A stretch of 64,000 bases of DNA, from the NCBI GenBank assembly GCA_963942565.1, contig OZ012696.1:26472124-26536123 (forward strand), given 5' to 3'. Positions 26,560-64,000 of this stretch are shown here, in pieces. The notes beneath the pieces were generated by a model. That model did no database searches. It worked only from the letters and a program-made list of their open reading frames with translations, and was not told the DNA's origin. The position numbers and the translations under genes were made by a program. How positions within the stretch are numbered: the stretch's first letter is position 1; each line of letters starts with the position of its first letter. The DNA comes from Maea johnstoni. Lineage: Eukaryota; Annelida; Polychaeta; Spionida; Magelonidae.

Positions 26560-27569
26560 AGAGAGCACAGCAGGGCTCTATTTTACCAGGGACAATCTAT
26601 TAGACTATTTACATAATAGACCTCTCTGATTTTTACTAAACCCTTGTTCGGGGCTCCCGGAATACTATCATTTACTGTCTACCACCTGTGATTCAACCCG
26701 GCTCCCGTACACTACAAGTCTCGCTCGAGAGGGTGGACTTTAATCGCTGGTATTTAAAGGTGTAGTGTACGGCACCACGGGGCACCGGGTTAAACCTACA
26801 GCTGATTTAATATGTAGGTCACTAGGAGCTGCACACCCATGTGTAGATTATTTTAGTGGCCCTCTAGGCTGCTGAAACTCAAACTGGCAGGACCGGTAAA
26901 CGTGGGATAAGGTGTTATCAGACAACTAACTACGGATTTTAAGCTAAGCCTCTAGGTGTTCTGTCAGCTAAGTTGGAGAGTTGATAATCAGTAGACTGTC
27001 TGCTTTAGTTAAGTGTACAGGTGGAGTTTGTCAAATACATGCACCTAACGGGTAGTCCAATGAGTGGATACCCTCGGCTGTTTACATAGTGGATAAGTAT
27101 ACTCAAGAAGAACAACTAAGTACGGATATTCAACTAAGCCTCTAAGGTGTTCTTTAGAGGAGTTGGTTAAATACCTAATAGGTAGTCCAATATGTACATG
27201 TACACATGTACATATACCAGGTTTTAACGTGGATGTACTCTTAGATGACCAAACAATTCTTCATCCAAGCCAGGTGTACTTAGGGAGGCACATGCTTCAG
27301 GGAGCCTGGAGAGTGCAATTTATCTCAGCAACTTAGTCAGATGATACAATTGATACAGAGTTGGTCTACCTGTGCGTAATACCTGGACTTGAAACAGCTG
27401 GTATTAATTAATCCAGGTAATCAAAGCATACCGCCCAAGAGGACATACATATACAACTATATTTATAAACTATACTACGGGGGAACCACCACTGGCAATC
27501 TCTACCCCAGCACTGCTTGCTTCAAAGTCAAACCAAGACCTCCTCAGTTGTTAAATAATATCCATCAAA
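26560..27569 (+). other. Upstream/5' leader region of the hydroxylase-like gene, with an internal duplication
   Basis: Two related blocks, about 26925-27075 and 27105-27195, share CAACTAA(C/G)TACGGAT, CTAAGCCTCTA, GGTGTTCT, GTTGG and GGTAGTCCAAT. A motif AGCAGGGACAATCAATTTATAAATAGACCTCTCTG in intron 1 (split: AGCAGGGACAATCA, AATAGACCTCTCTG at about 31288) is echoed at 26600-26630. No TATA or initiator is identified. Confidence 0.45.
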
Positions 27570-35564
<7,995 letters not shown>

Positions 35565-36095
35565 AATATAATACATTATGACTCAATTAATAGTGGTCTC
35601 TCGTAGGTCAAAGTTGCCCGTTTAGTGTTTTACCATGCCATATATGTATTATACAACTATGGGTGAGACCTTAATAACATATTCTTATCTTATCTTAATA
35701 TGCAGGGTACCCCCACACTACATACCCAAAACCCTACTGAGGTTTCCTGCAAATTATTTCAGACTGTGAAGTTGTTGGTGGTACAACTTGAGTATGAGCT
35801 TTATGTGATCAAATGATGTGATTGACTTGATGGCTTCAATCGTGCTGAAGGTCACATCCTCAAACTTGGATATGACAGACTCAATGGGACCAGGAAAATT
35901 GGTCCGTCATATGCAAAATCCGTCATATACATATGACGAATACTTGATATGCATCGGACTGGGACCAAGCATATCGCCCGTCATATGCAAAAATCCATTG
36001 TACAGTGGTCCGTCATATCCAAGTTCACCTGTATATCATGTCATAATGAGGTACTCAAATGTTTGTAGTACATTTGATGTTGAGCCTTTCATGCC
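35565..36095. mobile_element. 3' flank with a mariner-like MITE (about 35861-36033)
   Basis: After the stop codon, a short element has inverted ends AAACTTGGATATGAC and GTCATATCCAAGTT, with CGTCATATGCAAAATCC repeated inside. It may lie in the 3' UTR of the hydroxylase-like gene. Confidence 0.6.
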
Positions 36096-36975
36096 TTAAG
36101 GTGATGGGTACCATTGCAAGACAGTTAAAAGCCCTGTCCCAAAACACACCTCAAAGCAGCATAATCCTATAACTAGGTGTATCTCCAGGTTCCTGAGTGT
36201 TATCAGGTAGAGAATATCATCGCCACCTGTCATTATTCAATCCATATTCTGTTTTATTTCAAAATTTACAACTTTTCTTTCAAATGACATATTCTCATTA
36301 ATTACGCAGGTGATGGTTACTGCAGGTTCAGAGTTACATTAGGGATATCATTGACTATGCCCAATAAAAAGTATTTTTTTGATTTTTTACTCCTGAAGAT
36401 TTTTACAGGCCATAACATTGAAAATTCTAGTGAGAAATCTCGTGTGTGGAGGCATGGGAACCCCTTTGATAGTAGTGGACATACCTCGCTGATCACTCCT
36501 GAGCACTCGAAACAAAAGAGAGTTGCACAAAGATACACATCGACGATCTCAAGAGAATGGCTTGTGGTCAGGATGCTATAAATAGGTGCTAGCTATGAGC
36601 ATGTGAGGTTACCAAGTGAAGTTGGTGTGGAGATTTCTGACTAAAATTTTCACCGTTATGGTCTGTAAAAATCTTCAGCAGTAAAAAATCAAAAAAATAC
36701 TTTTTATTGGGCATAGTCAATGATATCCCTAAAGTAACTCTGAACCTGCAGTAACCATCACCTGCGTAATTAATGAGAATATGTCATTTGAAAAAAAAGT
36801 TGTAAATTTTGAAATAAAACAGAATATGGATTGAATAATGACAGGTGGCGATGATATTCTCTACCTGATAACACTCAGGAACCTGGAGATACACCTAGTT
36901 ATAGGATTATGCTGCTTTGAGGTGTGTTTAGGGACAGGGCTTTTAACTGGCTTGCAATGGTACCCATCACCTTAA
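36096..36975. mobile_element. Foldback element, ~310-bp inverted arms, TTAA-flanked
   Basis: The left arm begins TTAAGGTGATGGGTACCATT and the right arm ends AATGGTACCCATCACCTTAA. The arms match nearly base for base for about 310 bp, ending near ATTTTTACAGGCCATAAC, around a spacer of about 240 bp. TTAA at both edges suggests a TTAA-type target duplication. No open frame. RNA across it would form a very long hairpin. Confidence 0.92.
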
Positions 36976-38341
36976 AACTGATTTTTGTCCATCTGGACCT
37001 GCAGGACTACCTGATAATTTTGGTGGCTGTTAAGCCCAGTAGGCTCTAAATGTCAATGGGTTGATATGAGCATGAAGTCTTTCAAACCTTGGATGCTGCC
37101 CATTAAAATGTTTTTTCCAAGTTCAAAAAATATTTTGTAAGAGATCTCCACCTGTATGCTTAAATTAACATGGGATGCATGATTTGTAAAGATGTCCCCC
37201 TGCTTGTTTCTCTGGCTGAGCCTGTGACCTGTTTACCTGCATATCTACTCTCTCTGGAATGCATCTCTAACATAACTGGAGACGGTTGAACGTTCATTAT
37301 AATGTGATGAAAAAATGTTTATTGTTTGAAGTATAAGTGCAAAGGGTGTGGATATTGAATCATTTAGTAGATGTTAATGGTATAAGTGAAGAATATTAGT
37401 TATTATTTATTGATATTTTTCTAGCAGGATTCTGAAGATGAAAGTTTAATCAGAATTTTGCATTTTCAAAGTGTGATCTAATCTAGAATACTCAAATGCA
37501 AAATAATGTAAATGATATGATTTCTAACAAGAATATGCAGTTCTCATAAAATAATGTTATGAAATGTCTATGCAAGTTGTATTCTTGAGATTTTTTATCG
37601 TCTTTTCTAATGCTATATAATGAGCTTATTCAAGATGAAATTGATTATCTCTATTTCATATTTCCCACTCCACGAGTAGTCTTTTTCAATCTCTACTATG
37701 AGTAACAATACAACAAAAATGTATTTTTTATAATGATATTTTAAACAATTGTACAATGTTTGTGATTATTCACCACTGATTCTCTGCACAAATGGTATAT
37801 TTTCTATAATATTTTAATAAAAAATAAATGCTATGATTCCAATCAAAGATGCCTTTGCTTTATGTACTCTTATAATCTACTCATCATTTATATTGTTTGA
37901 CCCATTTACACTCAGAGTGGCCAAAAGAGACCTGACAATATAGGAAATATTTTACATACAAAAGCATTTGGTTGAAAACGTTTGAAGGAGAAATGTTTAT
38001 CAGAAGCCAAACGAAGCCAACTCTCCTTCAAATATTTTGTGAACTTTTGCTTCATTCACAAGTTACTTTCATAGGTATGCGAGTAGCAGACGATACCTTC
38101 TAAAGAAACTTATGAGTGCTAATGGTTTAAATAGGCCAATGTATTTAGATTAGGTACTGCAGCACACATACTTCGAGCCCTACATGCACACAGCTTAGAG
38201 GAATAGGAATAAGTTGAAAATATGCACATGATTCCATATCAAAAAGATAAGGCTAGATCAATCTAATTTGTTGTATAACAAACCTCAGCAATAAATGATT
38301 CCCGCAAATTGAGAAAAAAATTGCTAGATTGATGTCTGTAC
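36976..38341. other. AT-rich intergenic stretch; candidate poly(A) site
   Basis: No gene recognised. AATAAA occurs at 37815-37820 with a second copy beside it (AAATAAA) and could end a long 3' UTR of the hydroxylase-like gene, though this is only a motif match. Confidence 0.35.
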
Positions 38342-39924
38342 TTAAAGGACAATTCCACCATGAATAAAACATGGGCCCAAATAGTGTCTTAGGGTATACT
38401 CTACTCATATCCAAGACCTCACAACCACCCACCTCCACATTAAAAGTTTATTGCTGTTTTAAGTCATGTTTTGCCATGTATCTGGGGGCGGCCATTTTGA
38501 AACTAGCTCATGACATAATAGTTGCACAACCTCTGCAGTAGCATCTGTATATACAAGGCTAGGAGTGTGCCCAAATGCATTGTGTCCTGTTTCTTCTAGT
38601 AGTAGGAATTTGACAAAGATCATATGACATATTTATTGAGTTTACAAGGACACACTAGATTCTGTAAGTTTAAGATGTAGGAGTAAAATACTTACCCTTC
38701 CCATCGCTCTAGACCACAGTCAGAAAGTACACCCATTGTAAATTATTGTTTGTTTGTACTGATTTACATTGTAGTTGTTAAAAGGCAGGATATAATAAGT
38801 AGGGTAGATTACAACAATTGCAAGCACTTCCCAGAGTTGAAAACACCCTGGGGACTTCAGGTGCTCAGGAAACAGCCATCTCAACACAATTTTGTTGATT
38901 GCTATCACCATTGCAAGAAGTGAATCTGGGGAACTACTAATCAATCAGTCATGTAATGCAATTGACCTGGCTAGTACTGTCAATCTAAGGAACACTTTCC
39001 CTGATGGGTTTGCAAGTCTAGTTTTAAGATTTAAAAATTATTATGGGAAGTCATTTGATACAAACCTTTTCCAGCTGTCATACAAATAATCAAAATGATG
39101 AGTTATATGATTCTGATGTTAAGGGTATAGAATAAATAATCAGCAAATTAAGGGGTTTGGCAGAAGCAAACTTATCCATAACAAATGTTAAGTGTATTTT
39201 TATCCCTCTCCCTTTCTTAGCCATTTTATTGTACCCTTTAAAGAGAAATTGTCCTCCAACAATTTGATGTAACAGATATTGCCTCCTTTTTTGAGCACTT
39301 CTGGACCCTTTTCTTTTCTCATTTGTTGAACATGGCTCTGTGTGGGATCAAAATTTAATATTGAAGGCACTGCACCAGGTTTCGGGTGTTTAAACCTCCT
39401 AAATCCAAGTTTTGTTTGTAGTTCAGCCTCAAAACAAGATTCCTCAAAGTGTTCATGACAAACACTTTGGGCTCCACTTAAATGATTAGTTTTTCATTGT
39501 CCATTCTGTCCCAATGTTGAATAGCCATCTTTTTGCTAAATCTTTCTTTTCTGGGTTAATCTTTGGGTTTGAAATGGAGAAAAAGGAAATTCCCTTTCCT
39601 TTTCCCCTGTCAGATCTGTTGTAGCATCCAATAAACAGCACAAATCATCATTTTTACAACATTGTTGTCATGGTTTCTTGTGTGATGCTGGGTGCTGCAC
39701 ATACAGGAAGTGCAACTATTCTGGCCTGGACTGCCTGTCAGATGCATTGTGGGATACAATGGCTCCCATGGTCTTGAGCTTAATGGCTGGTTGGGGGTTG
39801 GCAATTAAGTGCAATTTCAGAGGTAAGGAAGCCAAACAGTATTCAGGTGAACAGGGACTGTAAAGAATACATACTAAAGTAAGTTCTCAGCATATATTAG
39901 ACTGAAGGTGTAATTGTCCTTTAA
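38342..39924. mobile_element. TTAA-flanked non-autonomous element, 1.58 kb
   Basis: Termini TTAAAGGACAATTCCACC and GGTGTAATTGTCCTTTAA form an 18-bp inverted repeat with one mismatch. TTAA at both ends fits a piggyBac- or Kolobok-type target. The interior has no transposase frame. Confidence 0.8.
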
Positions 39925-40243
39925 CAATCTTTCAGTGATGATTATTTCTGAGCCTGATTATGAGATATTTGTAATAATTCCTTCGTCTTGTGTGAAGATC
40001 TTCAGTTTGAAGAGCACGCAAAATTGATTCAAATGCAAAACTCGCCACCGAATCAAATCAAATGAAAATCTGTTTGAAATACCGAAATTTCCAGATTTAG
40101 ATAAAACCTTTTTTCCTTTTTTTTCTTTAAAAAGAAAAAGTAAGTTGGTCTTGCCTTTCAGAAAATATTGATAGTTTTAAATTCATATACACTTACACAC
40201 ACACATATATATATAAACATAAATAGCAAGGTTTGCTAGAGTG

Positions 40244-44104
<3,861 letters not shown>

Positions 44105-44394
44105 CTAGAAGTCAACTCATTATCATATGTTTCTCACTGTTTCCTTCAATACTTTTCAGCAACACATGTGACCTATTTCTGTGAGATCTGGGTCAAGGGA
44201 CTAGTCATTGAGAAAAGAAATTGGATTGATACAAAATACTAAGTTCAGGTAATATTAATCTATTATTTTTCGTTTGAATATATGAAAGTATTAGAATGCA
44301 TATTTTTCTATTATTTCAAAGATTTTTGGCACGTGTTTGTGTATAAAAAATATAATCCTGAAAAAACTTAACGACTGCTCCCCATCACAACGAG

Positions 44395-44425
44395 ATCGTG
44401 ACGCCGGCCGCCATTCGTCCATGCT
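44395..44425 (-). promoter_or_regulatory. Possible METTL5 core promoter element
   Basis: A small GC-rich island about 330 bp upstream of the METTL5 ATG contains, on the minus strand, GAATGGCGGCCGGCG, which matches the YY1-type GGCGGC element common at housekeeping promoters. An ATG inside it opens a 9-codon upstream ORF. No TATA box is seen. This position is inferred from composition only. Confidence 0.35.
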
Positions 44426-44667
44426 GTTTATTTTCCTGTGACTTAAGGTAAAGTTTCCTGTCATTGAGTGAAGTTAGGTGTAACGAAAGAATATGCAAGT
44501 GTCGTCTCTTTTAAATGGGTGTGCATGATTGCGAAGAGATCCTGAGTAGTGGTGTTTGGTGTGGCTAAAACGATAAGTGTAATTGATCACTGCTGAATTT
44601 TCTTTATTATCGCCCATGGTCCACAACATGATAAAGATGATTTTTGGGAGATGCACATATACCATCT

Positions 44668-46505
44668 CCTGATTGATTGAATGATTGATTTTATTTAGGT
44701 ATAAAAATGTACATGTACAATACAAGGTAAAATAATATAAATACAGTGTCAGAGGTTATACATGGCATAAATATACCTCGGATAGCACTTTAAGTGTCCT
44801 GCACTTATTTCCAAAGTGGTCCGGGCATGATATATCACAGGCAAGACTGACACATATCACAGCAATGTCTATTTGGCAACAGTGGCTTACTATATCACAG
44901 TTTAATATAAATATATGGCTTCTTCCTCATTTGCAACACACTCCATAAAATATTTCTTTACTTCTAGTTTAAAATTCTCTTTTGTTATGCATTGTTTGAT
45001 ATGGCCAGGCAAATTGTTCCAGTTTTTGGCACCGACAAATGAGAAAGAAGACCTCCCAGCTGAGTTTACCCCAGGAACAATAAAATTATGGCTGCTCCCT
45101 CTTGTTCGATAGTGATGTTGGTTTTGAACACGCTCAAACTGTTCAGAAAGATAAGATGGAGCAGTGTTATTAAAAATTTTGAACATGTGGTTCACATTTA
45201 ATTGCTGGACCCTTTTCTCTACAGGCAGCCAATTGACTATCTTGAATTCATTGTAACCGATATGAGATCTCGGATGTAGTCCCAAAACATATCTAATCAT
45301 TTTATTTTGACAGATCTGTAGTCGTTGCTTTAATTTCAACTTGAGACCACCATACCAGGCACTGCAAGCATAATCAAAATGACATTGAATAAGAGCCATG
45401 GCAAGGTTACGTCTGGTGGTAAAGTCAAAATAGTTAGCCTTACGATAGAGAAACTTTAACCTAGAGTTACATTTACTTATCACTGAATTCGCAGTGGTTT
45501 CACCTGATAGAGTCTGGTCTAGTTTTGTGCCTAGGTAATTCACATTAGGTTTGCTATCAATTTTGACCCCATTACAGACCACATTTAGCTCTTTCTTATT
45601 CTTTAGTCTCTTGTGTGAGCCAAAAATGATAGATTCTGTTTTCCCTAGATGTAAGGATAATTTGTTATCTACAAGCCAATCGCTAACATTTTGTAACTCA
45701 TGCGAAAGTGTATTTTCAATGTCCTGGACATTCTTTCCAGAGACTAGAAGACAAGAATCATCCGCATATAAAAGAAGTTTACAATTGACAGCCTTCTGCA
45801 TGTCATTGACATAGATTAAGAAGAGGAGCGGCCCGAGAATGGACCCTTGAGGTACCCCGCATGTGACATTCCTGGTTTCAGACCTGGTGCCTTCCACTTC
45901 TACCAGCTGGCTACGTTGAGTTAAATAGGATTTAAACCAATTAACCGAAGTTAAATTGAGACCTATCGCAGAGAGTTTTGACAGGAGAATATTGTGATCG
46001 ACAGTATCGAATGCTTTTTGCAGGTCCAGTAAAACTAACCCAGTGAGGTCACCTTTGTCAATTTTACCTCTAATATAATCTGTAAGAAATGTAAGCGTGG
46101 TATCAGTGGAGAAACCAGGCCGGAAGCCTGATTGTAATTCATAGAGTAAGTTATTTTTATTTAAAAATAGTTCAATTTGGTTGTACACCGCCCTCTCTAG
46201 AACCTTTGAGATGCAACTTAGTATAGATACTGGCCTGTAGTTACCAGTGTCAGTCTTACTGTTCTTTTTGTGGAGTGGTACCACTCTGGCTGACTTCATG
46301 TCCTCAGGTACAGTGCCTGTGGAGATGGATAGATTTATAATGTGCGTCAGCGGATTGGCAATAATAATTGCCCCATCTCTAAGGAAACGGGCAGGTATAT
46401 TATCCAATCCTGTGGCCTTGTCTCTACCCAGCCCTCTCAAAAGTCCTAGAGTCTCCTTCTCTAGCCGGTCACCAATTAAACATTCTTGCACATTTCTTTT
46501 TTTTG
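44668..46505 (-). mobile_element. 5'-truncated non-LTR retrotransposon (CR1/L2-like LINE) with intact RT reading frame
   Basis: A 529-aa open frame (46491-44902) contains the LINE reverse transcriptase. Around residues 154-166 is LLDLQKAFDTVDH, at 212-221 GVPQGSILGP, and at 242-245 the catalytic YADD; the thumb and C-terminal domain follow to a stop. The wording of these motifs fits the CR1/L2 group of the Jockey superclade. The endonuclease and ORF1 are missing, as expected for 5' truncation. Downstream is about 230 bp of 3' UTR ending in a TCAATCA-type microsatellite tail (44668-44700), also usual for CR1/L2. The long unbroken frame suggests a young insertion. It separates the divergent METTL5 and EFTUD2 genes. 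Confidence 0.9.
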
Positions 46506-46681
46506 AGTGTTTGGCTATGATCTACACTTCACATTTGCTGTAGTAACTGATTGTTTGTAACACCACTGTTTTTTGGCAAGCCTCCCAGTCCCACTACAGG
46601 TGCTTGACATGTAAAGATAAAGCCACCATAAAATGATCTAGGATCAAAATGAGCACAGTTGAAATTGTTGTTTAATCATAC

Positions 46682-47355
46682 TATGAGGAAGCATGGCTTC
46701 GAGGGCAAGCGAAGCTGACTGTGCATGTGAATTTACAACAATTCATTCATGCATGTGAATCATTTCACATTTTATCCAATAACAGTGCTTTTGTTAAATG
46801 ACTTCATTACCGACCAATCAAATCGGTCGTTATTTAAACTATATACAAAACCGGATGTGGTCCACACGTGGCATTATCAAAACTTTAGGGGTACCGTCCC
46901 TGCAAGGATTTCTTGGTATGTCACACTCACGCTATTGCGAGCTTTGTGAATGGCCTCGGACATTTCTGAGCTCTGCTCGATACGAAGCAAATAAAGGAGA
47001 TAGAAGCCATGTGCACTAGAGCAGGTGGGTATAACGGGTAATACGAGGAAGCATGGCTTTGAGGGCGAGCAAAGCTGGACAACGGCTGTGAGTGGGAATT
47101 TACCCACAATGCGCATTCATTCATGCATTTCATCCAATAGAGGAGGTTTGGTTATTGCACTGTATATGAGCACTGTGATTGTCAACCAATCAAAACAGTC
47201 GTTACTTAACTGCATACAAAACCGGAAGCCGACCGCTCATGGGGTCACAGCGACTTTTTGGGTCCCAATATGGATTTCATCATTGTTTATAGGTTAGTTT
47301 CCCTTTGTCACGCTTATGCTATTGCATGATTGCGAGCTTCAAAAAAGGCCTTCTT
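46682..47355 (+). promoter_or_regulatory. Tandemly duplicated ~360-bp block upstream of EFTUD2, CCAAT boxes in each copy
   Basis: Copy 1 (about 46682-46965) and copy 2 (about 47042-47352) share GAGGAAGCATGGCTT, TCATTCATGCAT, TATCCAATA/CATCCAATA, ACCAATCAAA, GTCGTTA(T/C)TTAA, ATACAAAACCGGA and TGTCAC..C..GCTATTGC in the same order. Each copy holds two CCAAT motifs. The second copy ends about 155 bp before the EFTUD2 start. A promoter role is inferred from position and the CCAAT boxes; the block could instead be a duplicated repeat element. Confidence 0.55.
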
Positions 47356-47509
47356 TATAGGCAATTCAAATCAATTCTTCCCCTTGTTATGAGTATGCAT
47401 CAAGACTGGATACCGACTAAATGTTTATAGACATACAAATATTCTTATATTTAATGCTGTATTATTAATTGATCCCTTTCATCTTCAGACAGATAATCGA
47501 GTAACAACC

Positions 47510-64000
<16,491 letters not shown>

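Overview
This window is animal nuclear DNA. It is AT-rich, its genes are split by canonical GT-AG introns, and its introns and intergenic spaces are full of short inverted-repeat DNA transposons (MITEs), tRNA-derived SINEs, a LINE and minisatellites. The proteins resemble their human orthologues closely, the noncoding DNA does not, and the element mix is typical of a marine invertebrate. A lancelet (Branchiostoma) is my best guess, mainly because several minisatellites are built on exon-intron junctions, a pattern I recall being described in amphioxus. A hemichordate or another marine invertebrate is not excluded.

Four protein genes can be read exon by exon with consistent splice phases. (1) DBF4, minus strand, 20028 to 5921, 11 coding exons, 1429 codons: the activating subunit of CDC7 kinase. 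(2) A membrane-anchored prolyl-4-hydroxylase-like 2-oxoglutarate/Fe(II) oxygenase, plus strand, 27570 to 35564, 6 coding exons, 838 aa, with about 33 copies of a 13-residue acidic repeat between the anchor and the enzyme. (3) METTL5, minus strand, 44077 to 40244, 4 coding exons, 225 aa: the 18S rRNA m6A methyltransferase. (4) EFTUD2 (SNU114, U5-116K), plus strand, from 47510 and running off the right edge, 16 certain coding exons here: the U5 snRNP GTPase. METTL5 and EFTUD2 are divergent, with a 5'-truncated LINE between them. The genes are housekeeping functions (replication licensing, rRNA modification, splicing) plus one secretory-pathway-type enzyme, and do not form a functional cluster.

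Between genes: 1-5920 holds SINE and MITE copies and a TA microsatellite; 20300-27569 holds a tRNA-headed SINE, a Harbinger-like coding remnant and a CGTATGA-rich stretch; 35565-40243 holds a long foldback element and a 1.6 kb TTAA-flanked element; 44078-47509 holds the LINE and a tandemly duplicated block upstream of EFTUD2.

The main result of the hunt is that tandem duplication across exon-intron junctions recurs in all four genes. Three cases have grown into minisatellites: METTL5 intron 2 (about 29 x 60 bp), EFTUD2 intron 7 (about 95 x 26 bp) and EFTUD2 intron 8 (about 13 x 22 bp). At least six others are two- or three-copy events on the donor or acceptor side. A three-level nest of DNA transposons in EFTUD2 intron 5, with intact 8-bp target duplications, is a second clear structure. 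All copy numbers and similarities are by eye.
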